From NCBI GenBank assembly GCA_016212705.1, contig JACREU010000120.1:1-37833 (forward strand): DNA of 37,833 nt. The letters are read 5' to 3'. A program made the position numbers and the translations under genes. This document shows, piece after piece, positions 24,119 to 34,253 of this stretch. The notes below the pieces were generated by a model. That model was not told the origin of the DNA. It did not search any database and worked only from the letters and a program-made list of their open reading frames with translations. The stretch is from Deltaproteobacteria bacterium (GTDB taxonomy: Bacteria; Desulfobacterota; GWC2-55-46). Each line of letters starts with the position of its first letter. Positions within the stretch are counted from its first letter, which is position 1.

Positions 24119-26257
24119 ATGGGAAAATCGCTCGTAATAGTCGAGTCGCCCGCTAAGGCGAAGACGATAAACAAGTTCCTCGGCAAGGACTTTACGGTCC
24201 TCGCATCCGTCGGCCATATAAAGGACCTCCCCAAGAGCAAGCTCGGGGTCGAGATAGATAACGGCTTCGAGCCCCATTACGAGGTCATAAAGGGCAAGGC
24301 CAATACGATAAAGGAATTGAAGAAGGCCGGGAAGGCCGCGGAACGCATATACCTCGCCCCTGACCCTGACAGGGAGGGCGAGGCCATCGCCTGGCACATA
24401 GCCGAGGAGATCGACAAGAAGAACGAGAAGACGCTGCGCGTCCTCTTTAACGAGATAACCGAAAAGGCGGTGAGGGAGGCGATAGAGCACCCGATCGCGC
24501 TCGACAGGAACAAGTTCGACGCACAGCAGGCGAGAAGGGTCCTCGACCGGCTCGTCGGCTACCAGGTAAGCCCAATACTCTGGGACAAGGTGAGGCGGGG
24601 GCTGAGCGCCGGGAGGGTCCAGTCCGTCGCCGTGCGCCTCATCTGCGACCGCGAGAGGGAGATACAGGCGTTCGTGCCCAGGGAGTACTGGTCGATCGAG
24701 GCCGAGCTTCTTACCGGCTCCGGCTCCGGTTTTACCGCGAAGCTCGCCAAAAAGAACGGGGAGAAGATAGAGCTCGGCAACGAATCCCAGGCGAAGCAGG
24801 TCCTCTCGGACCTCGATGGCGCGGCGTACAAAGTGGCGGAGGTCGAGACGAGGGAGACGAAGAGGAACCCGGCGGCGCCGTTCACCACGTCCAAGCTCCA
24901 GCAGGAGTCGGCGAGGAAGCTCGGGTTCACGGCGAAGAAGACTATGATGCTCGCCCAGCAGTTGTACGAGGGGGTGGATCTGGGCGACGAGGGGCCGGTC
25001 GGGCTCATCTCGTACATGAGGACGGACTCCACAAGGGTGTCGAATGAGGCGATAGCCTTTGCGCGCGCGCACATAGGCGAGAGGTACGGGGTGGACTTCC
25101 TCCCGGCCAAGCCAGCGATATACAAGTCGAAGAAAAAGGCGCAGGACGCGCACGAGGCGATAAGGCCGACTTATTTCCAGTACACGCCGGACGCCGTAAA
25201 GAAGCACCTCTCAAAGGACCAGTTCAGGCTCTACCAGCTCATCTGGAACCGTTTCATCGCGTGCCAGATGTCGAGCGCGCTCATCGACCAGACGAGGGCG
25301 CAGATAACGGCGGGCGATTACTTGTTTACCGCCTCCGGCTCGACGATAAAATTCCCGGGCTTCATGGCCGTCTACATCGAGGGGCAGGACGTCGAGGAGG
25401 AGAAGGAGGAGAAGCTCCCGCAACTCAAGAAGGACGAGCCCTTACAGCTCTCAAGCCTCACCCCGGCCCAGCACTTCACACAGCCGCCCCCGAGGTTTAC
25501 AGAGGCGTCGCTCGTAAAGGAGCTCGAGGAAAACGGCATAGGGAGGCCCTCGACCTACGCGGCGATAATCTCAACCATTCAGGACCGGGAGTACGTGGTC
25601 AAGGACAAGACGCAACTCAAGCCGACTGAGCTCGGCTTCACGGTCATTGGGCTCCTCATAGGGTCCTTCCCCGAGATACTCGACATCGAGTTCACCGCCC
25701 ACATGGAAGAGGAGCTCGACCAGATAGAGGAGGGGCAGGTCCAGTGGAGAAAGACGATGGAGGAGTTCTACGCGCCCTTTAAAGAATCCCTTGAGAGGGC
25801 CAAGAAGGACATGAAGAACCTGAAGGCCGAGGAGACGCCGACGGACATATCCTGCGAGAAGTGCGGAAAGCAGATGGTGATAAAATGGGGGAGGAAGGGG
25901 AAGTTCCTTGCCTGCTCCGGGTACCCCGAGTGCAAGAACACCAAGGACTTCACGACAGACAACGACGGCAAGGTCGTCGCCATCGAGCGCGTCGCCGAGA
26001 CGGTCGAGACGCTCTGCCCCAAGTGCGGGAAACAGATGACTGTAAAGAGCGGCAGGTTCGGACGTTTTCTCGCGTGTTCGGATTATCCGAACTGCAAGTC
26101 TACTCTCCCGGTATCGACCGGCATACCGTGCCCGAACGACGACGGCGGGATGCTCGTCGAGAGGAGGACTAAAAAGGGCAGGGTATTTTTCAGCTGTTCC
26201 AAGTACCCGAAGTGCAGTTACGCGACATGGGAGATGCCCAAGCCCGCCGCGGATTGA
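24119..26257 (+). CDS. topA: DNA topoisomerase I (type IA)
   Basis: The product is 712 aa from the ATG at 24119; the ORF-track TTG at 24098 adds seven residues not typical of the family. The TOPRIM domain starts KSLVIVESPAKAKTINKFLG and contains DPDREGEAIAWH, the metal-binding DxD/E set. The active-site tyrosine is Y299 in ISYMRTDS. The C-terminus has three zinc-ribbon repeats of the CxxC...CSxYPxC type (about 575-705). The third begins CPNDDGG and so lacks the second cysteine of its first pair. It relaxes negative supercoils. Confidence 0.96.
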   Translation: MGKSLVIVESPAKAKTINKFLGKDFTVLASVGHIKDLPKSKLGVEIDNGFEPHYEVIKGKANTIKELKKAGKAAERIYLAPDPDREGEAIAWHIAEEIDKKNEKTLRVLFNEITEKAVREAIEHPIALDRNKFDAQQARRVLDRLVGYQVSPILWDKVRRGLSAGRVQSVAVRLICDREREIQAFVPREYWSIEAELLTGSGSGFTAKLAKKNGEKIELGNESQAKQVLSDLDGAAYKVAEVETRETKRNPAAPFTTSKLQQESARKLGFTAKKTMMLAQQLYEGVDLGDEGPVGLISYMRTDSTRVSNEAIAFARAHIGERYGVDFLPAKPAIYKSKKKAQDAHEAIRPTYFQYTPDAVKKHLSKDQFRLYQLIWNRFIACQMSSALIDQTRAQITAGDYLFTASGSTIKFPGFMAVYIEGQDVEEEKEEKLPQLKKDEPLQLSSLTPAQHFTQPPPRFTEASLVKELEENGIGRPSTYAAIISTIQDREYVVKDKTQLKPTELGFTVIGLLIGSFPEILDIEFTAHMEEELDQIEEGQVQWRKTMEEFYAPFKESLERAKKDMKNLKAEETPTDISCEKCGKQMVIKWGRKGKFLACSGYPECKNTKDFTTDNDGKVVAIERVAETVETLCPKCGKQMTVKSGRFGRFLACSDYPNCKSTLPVSTGIPCPNDDGGMLVERRTKKGRVFFSCSKYPKCSYATWEMPKPAAD

Positions 26258-26282
26258 AGGATTTTGCTTTTTCAGCTATAAT
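26254..26282 (+). promoter_or_regulatory. Sigma-70 promoter upstream of the receiver-PilZ gene
   Basis: TTGAAG (26254-26259) and perfect TATAAT (26277-26282) are spaced 17 nt apart. The -35 overlaps the topA stop codon. It implies a leader of about 220 nt, in which no gene or clear structure is seen. Confidence 0.65.
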
Positions 26283-26511
26283 TCCTCTGAGGATGGCGGC
26301 GGGGACGGCGACGGCAGACCCGTTTCAAGGCGCAATAGATTTTCCGAGGTCTTGACGGCGGCCTTTAGGTCCTTGTCTTCATACGCCTGAAATTAATATG
26401 TTGGGCCGGACGCACCCTCGCCTCCAAGACTCTCCAGCAAGTAATCTTCCCCGGCCTGGTTTTTATTCCTCATATGATTCCCGAAAGGGATAACCCTCAG
26501 AAGGAAGCGGT

Positions 26512-27252
26512 ATGATCACAAAAGACTCAAGGAACGTCCTTGTCGCCGACGACTCCGTCTTCTTCAGGACCAAGCTCTCGGACATACTCGTCGAGGCCGG
26601 CCACAAGGTCAGGTTCGCCAAGGACGGCAGGGAGCTCATAAACGAGGTAAGGATAGACTCGAACGGCATAGACCTCCTCATCCTCGACCTGCAGATGCCG
26701 GATATAGACGGGTTCGGGGTCTTGAAGTGGCTTAACGACAACGGGTACAGGGGAAAGTTCCCGGTACTCGCGCTGACAGGCGTATACGAGCCGGGCAACA
26801 TCGTGGAGAAGCTGAAGGGTTTAGGGGCCTCCGGGCTGATGACAAAGGGCTACACCCCTGAGCAGATAATTTTCAGGGTCAACAGGACGCTATTCCCGGA
26901 CAAGGCCTCCAAGGGCATATGCAGGGAGAGGGTCCCGGTCTCCATCCCCGTGGACTTCATACTGGGCGACCGCGCGAGGACCGGCTTTCTCCTTAACCTC
27001 AGCGAGACCGGAGCGTTCCTCCACACCAAGGCGGACCTCTTGACCGGGGCGATGCTCCGGCTTAAATTTACGATCCCCGGCGCGGACAAGGTCATAGACC
27101 TTAAGTGCATAATAAAGTGGTCTACCTCCGAGGTCGCCTCGAAGACGCTATTCGGGGGCTACGGCCTCATGTACACGTCCGTAACGGACGAGGACCAGGA
27201 GATACTGAAAACCTTTATCGCTAACGAGAGCAGGAAGCTGGCTGAGGGGTAG
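26512..27252 (+). CDS. Response regulator with receiver and PilZ domains
   Basis: The 246-aa protein joins a CheY-like receiver to a PilZ domain. The receiver has acidic pair D13/D14, phospho-acceptor D59 in LLILDLQMPD, T89-like LALTG and K112 in MTKG. The PilZ domain (about 132-240) has NLSETGAF, matching the (D/N)xSxxG half of the cyclic-di-GMP motif. The arginine half is unusual: the sequence ends ICRER-VPV, with Ile where the first Arg of RxxxR is expected and an Arg two residues later. Cyclic-di-GMP binding is therefore uncertain. GAAGGAAG lies before the ATG. No partner kinase is nearby. Confidence 0.88.
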   Translation: MITKDSRNVLVADDSVFFRTKLSDILVEAGHKVRFAKDGRELINEVRIDSNGIDLLILDLQMPDIDGFGVLKWLNDNGYRGKFPVLALTGVYEPGNIVEKLKGLGASGLMTKGYTPEQIIFRVNRTLFPDKASKGICRERVPVSIPVDFILGDRARTGFLLNLSETGAFLHTKADLLTGAMLRLKFTIPGADKVIDLKCIIKWSTSEVASKTLFGGYGLMYTSVTDEDQEILKTFIANESRKLAEG

Positions 27253-27440
27253 AGGCGGTTTGTTGCCATTGCGAGGAGCGGTCCTCGCCGGACCGGCAAA
27301 TCCGTATCAAAGCGCCTCAGCCCGGAAAAGTCTACAGGCGCCGATTCGGCTTTGGCCGTGCGCCGAGCACGCGACGAGGCAATCTCCGGGTTATGACGTG
27401 CTTAAAGGATGAGATTGCTTCACTTCGCCCACAATGACAA
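27253..27440. repeat. Dispersed intergenic repeat, copy B (GCCATTGCGAG...CACAATGAC ends)
   Basis: The stretch contains TTGCCATTGCGAGGAGC and the 31-nt block shared with copy A (27278-27308). It also contains CGGCTTTGGCCGTGCGCCGA, then GCAC (27347-27370), which recurs inverted at 30869-30892 with one mismatch. It ends GAGATTGCTTCACTTCGCCC, then ACAATGAC. The ends are roughly inverted relative to each other, as in MITE-like elements. Confidence 0.7.
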
Positions 27441-27462
27441 GGTAAGGATTGGAAGGGGTTTA

Positions 27463-27502
27463 CCCGGGAGTTTCCTTTAAGGAGGCTTCCGGGTTTTGTT
27501 TT
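27463..27502 (+). terminator. Intrinsic terminator of the receiver-PilZ gene
   Basis: CCCGGGAG pairs with CTTCCGGG (one G-T wobble), with an inner TCC-TTTAA-GGA stem. TTTTGTTTT follows. It lies just before the lspA 3' end. Confidence 0.75.
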
Positions 27503-27526
27503 ATAGAGACATGCGGCAGAGGGCGC

Positions 27527-28009
27527 TCAGCCGCGCCTTAAGTAGTAGAAGACTGCGGCAAGTCCCACGCCGGACGTTATCGCGGAGTCCGCGATATTGA
27601 AGGCGGGCCAGTAGTAGGGGCCCGCGTGGAAGTAGAGGAAGTCGACGACCGAGCCGAACCTGACCCTGTCTACGAGGTTCCCTGCCGCGCCCCCGGCGAC
27701 GAGCGAGAGGCCGAGCGCGACGATGGAGTCCTTCGTTTCCTTCAGGAGAAAGAATATAACGGCGAGCGCCGCGCCGGAAGTCGCGATGAGGAAGACCCTG
27801 CGCGCGACGCCCCCCTCGTTGAATATCCCGAAGGCCGCGCCTGGGTTCCTGAAGTGTACGAGGTCGAAGAACCCTGCGATGATCTCGACGGACTCTCCCT
27901 CCTGGAAATAATGGATGACAACGAGCTTGGATATCTGGTCTATCACAAGCACGGCGAGCGCAATTATGACGAGGAGCCGGAGGTTTTTTATCTGAGCGCC
28001 TCCGTGCAT
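27527..28009 (-). CDS. lspA: Lipoprotein signal peptidase (signal peptidase II)
   Basis: This 160-aa polytopic membrane aspartyl protease cleaves prolipoproteins after lipidation. Four hydrophobic segments are visible. The catalytic aspartates are D114 in GNLVDRV and D141 in [20 protein letters not shown] is the conserved loop. The ATG at 28009 is used; a TTG three codons earlier is the ORF-track start. Either way it overlaps the end of ileS by 22-31 nt, the widespread ileS-lspA arrangement. Its substrates would include the three lipoproteins encoded in this window. Confidence 0.94.
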   Translation of the reverse strand: MHGGAQIKNLRLLVIIALAVLVIDQISKLVVIHYFQEGESVEIIAGFFDLVHFRNPGAAFGIFNEGGVARRVFLIATSGAALAVIFFLLKETKDSIVALGLSLVAGGAAGNLVDRVRFGSVVDFLYFHAGPYYWPAFNIADSAITSGVGLAAVFYYLRRG

Positions 28010-30792
28010 CTGTCGCAAAGCGTGGGGTGCGCGGCGTTATCTCCCACGCGGGGGCTGTAATGCCAGCACCTCTCGCACTTGTTGCCGGAGGCCTTTCTAA
28101 CCACGAAGTCCGCAATGTCGGTTGAGTAGAGGTGCGCCTCCCCGGCTGTATCCGTTGGGCCCGAGCCGATAGTCAGCCTCGATATGATGAGTACCTCTTC
28201 GAGCGCGCGGGCCTCTTCTTTTATGAGGGCCTCGTCCTTTTTAGGGTATACGACGACCTCGGCGTCAAGCGGGTGCCCTATGAGCTTTGTCTGCCGCGCC
28301 CCTTCGAGGGCCTTCGATATGTCGGCCTTTACGCGCGCGAGCTCGTCCCACTTCTCCTCGAGCTTGTCGTCTATCCAGGAGGCGTTCGGAACAGGCATCG
28401 CGGAGAGGTGGACGCTCTCCGCCTTTTCCCCCGGCATGAACGACCACGCCTCTTCAGAGGTGAAGACGAGGACCGGGGCGGTGAGCCGCACGAGGTGGTC
28501 GAGGACGTGGTATATCGCCGTCTGCGCGGCCCTCCTGCCCCTGGAATCCGCCCTGCAGGTGTAGAGCCTGTCCTTTATGACGTCGAGGTAGAAGGCGCTC
28601 AAGTCCACTGAGCAGAAGTTGTGGACTGAGTGGTATATGACGTGGAACTCGAAGGTCTTGTAGGCCTCGAGGACCCGTTCCGTAAGCCTTGAGAGCTTGT
28701 GGAGCGTCAGCCTGTCGAGCTCCTCGAGCTCCTCGAGCTCATTGAACGGGACGAGGTCCTTGACAGGGTCGAAGTCGTAGAGGTTGCCCAATATGTACCT
28801 GAATGTGTTCCTTATCCTCCTGTACGCCTCGGAGAGCCTCTTTAAAATCTCCTCAGAGATGCGGATATCCTCCCTGTAGTCCTCTGCCGCGACCCAGAGC
28901 CTCAATACCTCGGCGCCGTACTTGTTAATCACCTCCTGAGGGGCGATAACGTTGCCGATGGACTTGGACATCTTGCGCCCCTCGCCGTCGACGACGAACC
29001 CGTGCGTCAATACCGCCTTGTACGGGGGTGTCGAGCGCGTGCCAATGGAAGCGAGCAAGGACGAGTGGAACCAGCCCCTGTGCTGGTCGCTCCCTTCGAG
29101 GTAGAGGTCCGCCGGGAATTTGAGGTTTTCTCTCTTCTCCAGCACGGCAGAGAAGGAGACGCCGGAGTCGAACCAGACGTCGAGTATGTCCTCTTCTCTC
29201 TCAAAATCGGTTTTACCGCACTTCGGGCACTTAATGCCCTCTGGGATGAGGTCTTTAAGCTCCCTCTCGAACCATATGTCGGCCCCGTCTTTCTCAAAGT
29301 CGTCGGCGAGTTTCTCCGTCACCTTTACGTCGAGGAACGAATGCAGGCAGGACTTGCACCGTAGCGCCGGTATCGGCACGCCCCACGCCCGCTGTCTCGA
29401 TAAGCACCAGTCCGGCCTGTTCACGATCATGTTGTATATGCGGTCCCGGCCCCACGAGGGTATCCATTCGACCTGCTTGTCTATCGCTTCAAGCGCCTTC
29501 TTTCTTAAGTCCCCGGCCTCCATCGAGGCGAACCACTGCTCGGTGGCGCGGAATATGATGGGAGACTTGCACCTCCAGCAGTGCGGGTACGAGTGTCTTA
29601 TATCCTCTTTCAGAAGGAGCGCGCCTTTTTCCCTTAAGACAGTTATGATATTCTCGTTTGCCTTGAATACGAACTGGCCTTCGAACTCCGGGACCTCTTT
29701 CGTGAACTTGCCGTGGTTGTCGACCGGGTTGTAGATGTCGAGTCCGTATTTCAGGCCAATCTCGTAGTCATCCTGGCCGTGGCCGGGGGCGATGTGTACG
29801 CAACCCGTGCCTGCCTCCAGCGTAACATGCCCGCCGGGGAGCAGGACGGATGCGCGGTCGATGAAGGGGTGTTTCGCCTTAAGTCCTTCGATATCCGAGT
29901 AGCGGAATTTTTTTACGACCTTCGCGTCAGTCCAGCCGAACTTGGCTGATACGGTCTCAAGGAGCCCCTCTGCTACGATATACGCGTCCTTGTCATGTAC
30001 GACAAGGACGTAGTCGAGCTCCGGATGAAGCGCGACTGCGAGGTTCGCGGGCAGGGTCCACGGGGTAGTCGTCCAGATGACGACAAAGGCCTTTCCGGAG
30101 ATATTCACCTTGAGCCTGTCAGAGAGCTCCTGCCGGTCGAGCGCGAACCTTACGAATATCGAAGGCGACGTCTTGTCGGCGTACTCTACCTCGGCTTCGG
30201 CGAGAGCTGTCGCGCACGATGAGCACCAGTGCACGGGTTTTTTCCCCTTGTAGACGAGGCCTTTTTCTTTGAACCTTCCGAGCTCCCTCATTATCGAGGC
30301 CTGGTAGGAAAAATTCATGGTGAGGTAGGGGTTTTCCCACTCGCCGAATACGCCGAGCCTCTTGAAGTCCGCGCGCTGGACGTCGATGAACTTCGAGGCG
30401 TACGCCCTGCACCGTTTTCTTATCTCCGCTTTTGAGAGAGACTGCTTCTTGCCGCCGAGCTCCTTTTCGACCTGGAGCTCTATGGGGAGGCCGTGGCAGT
30501 CCCACCCCGGCACGTAGTCTGCCGCGAAACCCGTCATGGACCTCGATTTGACGATGAAGTCCTTTAGGAGTTTGTTCAGCGCGTGGCCTATGTGGATGTT
30601 CCCGTTCGCGTACGGCGGGCCGTCGTGGAGTATGTACTTCTCCCGGCCCTTGCCTGCAACGGTTATCTTCCCGTAAAGCCCGTTCTCCTCCCAGGCCTTC
30701 AGCATCTCAGGCTCTTTTTTCGGGAGCTCGGCCCTCATCTGGAAGTCGGTCTTCGGGAGGTTGAGCGTGTTCTTATAGTCTATTTCCGCCAC
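27988..30792 (-). CDS. ileS: Isoleucyl-tRNA synthetase
   Basis: The product is 934 aa, full length for the bacterial enzyme. The ATP-site motifs are HIGH (residues 67-70, in GNIHIGHAL) and KMSKS (in [10 protein letters not shown] near 605). The editing domain contains [10 protein letters not shown]. The C-terminal zinc finger is [12 protein letters not shown]...CDRCTEAL, complete. The start is GTG at 30792, with GAGG 8 nt upstream, and gives the usual [13 protein letters not shown] opening. It is transcribed with lspA and divergently from uvrB. Confidence 0.97.
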   Translation of the reverse strand: MAEIDYKNTLNLPKTDFQMRAELPKKEPEMLKAWEENGLYGKITVAGKGREKYILHDGPPYANGNIHIGHALNKLLKDFIVKSRSMTGFAADYVPGWDCHGLPIELQVEKELGGKKQSLSKAEIRKRCRAYASKFIDVQRADFKRLGVFGEWENPYLTMNFSYQASIMRELGRFKEKGLVYKGKKPVHWCSSCATALAEAEVEYADKTSPSIFVRFALDRQELSDRLKVNISGKAFVVIWTTTPWTLPANLAVALHPELDYVLVVHDKDAYIVAEGLLETVSAKFGWTDAKVVKKFRYSDIEGLKAKHPFIDRASVLLPGGHVTLEAGTGCVHIAPGHGQDDYEIGLKYGLDIYNPVDNHGKFTKEVPEFEGQFVFKANENIITVLREKGALLLKEDIRHSYPHCWRCKSPIIFRATEQWFASMEAGDLRKKALEAIDKQVEWIPSWGRDRIYNMIVNRPDWCLSRQRAWGVPIPALRCKSCLHSFLDVKVTEKLADDFEKDGADIWFERELKDLIPEGIKCPKCGKTDFEREEDILDVWFDSGVSFSAVLEKRENLKFPADLYLEGSDQHRGWFHSSLLASIGTRSTPPYKAVLTHGFVVDGEGRKMSKSIGNVIAPQEVINKYGAEVLRLWVAAEDYREDIRISEEILKRLSEAYRRIRNTFRYILGNLYDFDPVKDLVPFNELEELEELDRLTLHKLSRLTERVLEAYKTFEFHVIYHSVHNFCSVDLSAFYLDVIKDRLYTCRADSRGRRAAQTAIYHVLDHLVRLTAPVLVFTSEEAWSFMPGEKAESVHLSAMPVPNASWIDDKLEEKWDELARVKADISKALEGARQTKLIGHPLDAEVVVYPKKDEALIKEEARALEEVLIISRLTIGSGPTDTAGEAHLYSTDIADFVVRKASGNKCERCWHYSPRVGDNAAHPTLCDRCTEALR

Positions 30793-30868
30793 TTTTTTGG
30801 CCTCTTTCTCGTATTTATCAGGATGTATTCTAATAACATAAGGGAGGCGAAATTAAAACAGCTTTTTG

Positions 30869-30892
30869 GTGCTAGGCGCACGGCCAAAGCCG
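30869..30892 (-). repeat. 24-nt repeat shared, inverted, with 27347-27370
   Basis: The reverse complement reads CGGCTTTGGCCGTGCGCCTA, then GCAC. It is identical to 27347-27370 except one base. It sits in the ileS-uvrB divergent gap. Confidence 0.65.
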
Positions 30893-30900
30893 TTGGATAC

Positions 30901-31022
30901 CTCTTAGGAGTTCGAGTACTATAGCAGCTTGATTTAAATTTTGCCATCCGGCCAGGGTGGACGGCGCACGGCTCTTTAGAGGTTTGTATACTACAACCGC
31001 TTGATTTGAATTTTGCCCATCC
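30901..31022 (+). repeat. Two direct repeats of about 50 bp (period about 72)
   Basis: Copy 1 (30901-30949) and copy 2 (30972-31022) share the order CTCTT-AG, then a TACTA or ATACTA box, then GCTTGATTTRAATTTTGCC and CATCC. They precede uvrB, and copy 2 ends just upstream of its ribosome binding site. They may be duplicated regulatory sites or an intergenic repeat. Confidence 0.6.
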
Positions 31023-31033
31023 CCGAGGATTTC

Positions 31034-33055
31034 ATGATATTTTATAGGGATATGGATACCCCGTTCAGGATAAGGACCGACTTCGTCCCAAAGGGCGACC
31101 AGCCCAGGGCGATAAAGGCGCTCGCCGAAGGGCTCAAGAAGGGGTATCCACACCAGATACTCCTTGGCGTCACAGGTTCGGGCAAGACCTTCACGATGGC
31201 CAAGGTCATCGAGGAGACGGGCAGGCCCGCGCTCGTCATCGCGCCGAACAAGACGCTCGCCGCCCAGCTCTACGCGGAGTTCAAGGACCTCTTTCCCGAG
31301 AACGCCGTAGAGTACTTCGTCTCGTACTACGATTACTACCAGCCCGAGGCGTATGTGCCGACGACGGACATGTTCATCGAGAAGGACGCCTCTATAAACG
31401 ACGAGATAGACAAACTCCGGCACTCGGCGACCCACTCACTCCTTACGAGGAGGGACTCCATCATCGTCGCGTCGGTCTCCTGCATATACGGCATAGGCTC
31501 GCCCGACGACTACGGCAAGATGCAGGTCTACGTCGAGCGCGGCATGGAGACGGATAGGGGGGCGCTCTTAAACCGCCTCATAGAGATGCAGTACGCGAGG
31601 AACGACTACGACTTCCACAGGGGCGCCTTCAGGGTAAGGGGCGACGTCGTAGACATATTCCCGGCCTATGAGGCCGACACCGCCGTGAGGATAGAGTTCT
31701 TCGGAGACACCGTCGAGACGATAACCGAGATAGACCCTATGAGGGGGAAGCCGATAAGGAAGGTCGAGCGCGCCCTCATCCACCCGGCGAGCCACCATGT
31801 GACTACGCGGGACAACCTCCACCGCGCGATAGGGGCTATAAGGGCGGAGCTCCGGGAGAGGCTCGTCTTTTTAAAGTCGCAGAACAGGCTCCTGGAGGCG
31901 CAGAGGCTTGAGCAGAGGACCCAGTTCGACCTCGAGTTCATGGAGGAGATGGGCTACTGCCCCGGCATAGAGAACTATTCGCGGCACATTACCGGAAGGC
32001 TCCAGGGCGAGCCGCCGTACACGCTCATAGATTATTTTCCCGATGACTTCATCCTCTTTATCGACGAGAGCCACATAACGGTCCCCCAGCTGAACGGCAT
32101 GTACCACGGCGACAGGTCGAGGAAGGAAACGCTCATAGAGTACGGCTTCAGGTTGCCGTCGGCCCTCGACAACAGGCCGCTTAAGTTCGACGAGTTCGCG
32201 CGTAAGATCAAACAAACGGTCCATGTCTCGGCGACCCCGGCCGCTTACGAGTTCTCGGCAGCCGACGGGCGCGTCGTGGAGCAGATAATAAGGCCGACTG
32301 GGCTCATGGACCCTGAGATAGAGGTGAGGAGCGCGGCCCACCAGGTCGACGACCTCCTCGTTGAGATAAGGAAGCGCGTGAAGAAGGGCGAGAGGGTCCT
32401 CGTGACGACACTTACGAAGAGGATGGCCGAGGACCTTACCCAGCACTACGCCGAGGCGGGGCTTAAGGTAAAGTACCTCCACTCGGACATAGAGACGCTC
32501 GAAAGGATCGAGATATTGCGGGACTTAAGACTCGGCGAGTTCGACGTCCTCGTGGGCATAAACCTGCTGCGCGAGGGGCTGGACATTCCCGAGGTCTCGC
32601 TCGTAGCCATTCTGGACGCCGACAAGGAAGGGTTTCTCCGTTCCGCCCGTGCTCTCATACAGACCTGCGGCAGGGCCGCGAGGAATGTGAACGGCAGGGT
32701 CATCATGTACGCGGACAGGGTAACGGACTCGATGCGGACTGCGATAGGCGAGACCGAGAGGAGGAGGCTCATACAGGCGGGCTACAACGAGGCGAACGGG
32801 ATAACGCCTGAGACGATAAAGAGCAGTATAAAGGACATACTGAGCTCCATATACGAGGGGGACTACTATACGGTGAAGGGGCCGGCAGCGGCCGAGGATA
32901 CGGCGGAGTACGTGCCGCCGCACGAGATACCGAAGCTCTTAAAGGCGCTCAGGAAGGAGATGGAGAGGGCGTCGAAGGGGCTCGAGTTCGAGAAGGCCGC
33001 CGAACTGAGGGACAGGATCAAGGACCTCGAGGACATGGAGCTTAAGCTCGGCTAA
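31034..33055 (+). CDS. uvrB: Excinuclease ABC subunit B
   Basis: The product is 673 aa from the ATG at 31034, chosen because GAGGA lies just upstream; TTG 31013 and ATG 31052 are alternatives. Walker A is GVTGSGKTF near residue 45. The beta-hairpin region is [21 protein letters not shown], used to clamp damaged DNA. The DEAD-like box is FIDESH near 343. The C-terminal UVR domain ([28 protein letters not shown]) binds UvrC. It acts with UvrA and UvrC, not in this window, in nucleotide excision repair. Confidence 0.97.
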   Translation: MIFYRDMDTPFRIRTDFVPKGDQPRAIKALAEGLKKGYPHQILLGVTGSGKTFTMAKVIEETGRPALVIAPNKTLAAQLYAEFKDLFPENAVEYFVSYYDYYQPEAYVPTTDMFIEKDASINDEIDKLRHSATHSLLTRRDSIIVASVSCIYGIGSPDDYGKMQVYVERGMETDRGALLNRLIEMQYARNDYDFHRGAFRVRGDVVDIFPAYEADTAVRIEFFGDTVETITEIDPMRGKPIRKVERALIHPASHHVTTRDNLHRAIGAIRAELRERLVFLKSQNRLLEAQRLEQRTQFDLEFMEEMGYCPGIENYSRHITGRLQGEPPYTLIDYFPDDFILFIDESHITVPQLNGMYHGDRSRKETLIEYGFRLPSALDNRPLKFDEFARKIKQTVHVSATPAAYEFSAADGRVVEQIIRPTGLMDPEIEVRSAAHQVDDLLVEIRKRVKKGERVLVTTLTKRMAEDLTQHYAEAGLKVKYLHSDIETLERIEILRDLRLGEFDVLVGINLLREGLDIPEVSLVAILDADKEGFLRSARALIQTCGRAARNVNGRVIMYADRVTDSMRTAIGETERRRLIQAGYNEANGITPETIKSSIKDILSSIYEGDYYTVKGPAAAEDTAEYVPPHEIPKLLKALRKEMERASKGLEFEKAAELRDRIKDLEDMELKLG

Positions 33056-33074
33056 GCCTCCCCTTTTCCGCGTC

Positions 33075-33260
33075 TCATCTCCAGAGCCTCCGTTTAACGA
33101 TCGCCTTTGCCGGGACACTCTGGACCCAGAGATAGACGAACGGGTGGACGATGTACTCCCAGAGCCTTGAGAGCCTTATCGCCGTCGCCTTGCTCAAACC
33201 CAGTGCGCGGAGCCTGCAAAATATGTGCAGGCTGTTCAAATGGTGCTGTAAGTACGGCAT
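33075..33260 (-). CDS. Small basic protein, function unknown
   Basis: This 61-aa ORF, MPYLQHHLNSLHIFCRLRALGLSKATAIRLSRLWEYIVHPFVYLW and a basic tail, is supported by an excellent ribosome binding site. GGAGGTGA lies 4 nt before its ATG on the minus strand. The sequence is mostly helical and amphipathic, with many Arg/Lys and aromatic residues and one hydrophobic stretch (HPFVYLWV). It may be membrane-associated. I cannot name a family. It ends 19 nt past the uvrB stop, convergent with it. Confidence 0.65.
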   Translation of the reverse strand: MPYLQHHLNSLHIFCRLRALGLSKATAIRLSRLWEYIVHPFVYLWVQSVPAKAIVKRRLWR

Positions 33261-33562
33261 ATGCTCACCTCCATGTGATTTGCGCTTACATCCTTGTACT
33301 TAGTTTATATATCGGCAGGTTGAAAAACGGGCTTTACGCGAATCAGGGGAAAGGGGCTTTTTTTAATACTGCGTTAATCAAAGTGTATGGTTTTTATACA
33401 GCGTAGTCCCTTTGGCGGATGGGCCGGTTAGTCCGGGGGTCTATTGGAAGACAATAAAAGGGCGGGGCCTTTGAGGGCCCCCGCCCTTTTTGGTGTTTTG
33501 TATGTCATTGCGAGGATTCAGTAACCTGCCCGTTCAAGACTCTGGGCGCGCGCCTGGCGTCC
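33261..33562. other. Intergenic region upstream of the small minus-strand gene
   Basis: An AT-rich stretch (33295-33400) holds TATATAAAC on the minus strand, a possible promoter for the small gene. A terminator lies at 33456-33491. Just beyond it, TATGTCATTGCGAGGATTC (33499-33517) is a short remnant of the same GTCATTGCGAG repeat ends seen near 14.1 and 27.3 kb. No coding frame is supported. Confidence 0.5.
33456..33491. terminator. Bidirectional intrinsic terminator
   Basis: AAAAGGGCGGGG pairs with CCCCGCCCTTTT plus one more T. It can serve the minus-strand PilZ gene, whose stop is 72 nt away, and stop plus-strand transcription from uvrB. Confidence 0.88.
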
Positions 33563-34243
33563 TCACTCCCTCGGCTTTACCGCTGAAATAAGGGTGAGGA
33601 ATGAGGAGAGCTTGCCTTCGGATTTATCGTCCGCCTCCTTGAAGAGGAGCCCGACTACGGCGCGCTCGCTGTCCTTCGACAGGTTCTTCACCTCGCCCTG
33701 GAAGCGGAGCTTCTCCTCGGCGCCCGGCAGTTGCACCGTGACTGCGAGCCCTTTCCCGATGTCGAGCGCGCCGAGCGACTTGTCCCTGTCCCTGATATCT
33801 CCGGTGTTTATGATCGCCCTGCACCCCTTTGTGCTTATGTCTATGACGACTATCTCGACGGTCTCATCCCCGAGCTCGGCTGACCCCGGCAGGATGCACT
33901 CGTACCTCGGCGTGTTCCTTACCTTGAATTCTTCGACCTTCTCCGGGTAAGCGACGAAGGCGAGTCTGAAAGGCGAGGCGAGCGTCTGCACGACCTCTGA
34001 TTTGAACCCGTAGACCGAGCCCTTGAAGAGGTAGCGGAGGATCATCTTGGAGCCCTTGAGGGAATCGACGCTGAAGCCGAGGTCATCGTCCGGGAGTTTT
34101 ACGATCAGGTATCTGCGGTGCTCGCCTCCAGCGAGCTCGCCGCGCATCTTGAGCTTGAGATCGACGAGCTCAAGGAGGAGCTCGGTCCCTACGGTGATGG
34201 GTATGTCGGGGTGCGCTGAGACGGTGTGCGCCTGATGGTTCAT
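33563..34243 (-). CDS. PilZ-domain protein, YcgR-like
   Basis: The 226-aa cytoplasmic protein has an N-terminal beta-rich domain (about 15-105) like the flagellar-brake YcgR N-domain. A C-terminal PilZ domain follows. Here the cyclic-di-GMP motif is canonical: R109-NTP-R113 for RxxxR, then D135-I-S137-TK-G140 for DxSxxG. Binding is therefore expected and would link second-messenger level to motility or envelope output, though the target is unknown. AAGGAGAAG lies just before the ATG. It follows the small lipoprotein gene by 10 nt in the same direction and ends at a strong terminator. Confidence 0.9.
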   Translation of the reverse strand: MNHQAHTVSAHPDIPITVGTELLLELVDLKLKMRGELAGGEHRRYLIVKLPDDDLGFSVDSLKGSKMILRYLFKGSVYGFKSEVVQTLASPFRLAFVAYPEKVEEFKVRNTPRYECILPGSAELGDETVEIVVIDISTKGCRAIINTGDIRDRDKSLGALDIGKGLAVTVQLPGAEEKLRFQGEVKNLSKDSERAVVGLLFKEADDKSEGKLSSFLTLISAVKPRE

Positions 34244-34253
34244 CCGCTTCTCC

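Noticed and set aside
24071-25207. 378-aa minus-strand ORF opposite topA
   Set aside because: It is a shadow of topA: Arg/Leu-rich with no recognisable domain.
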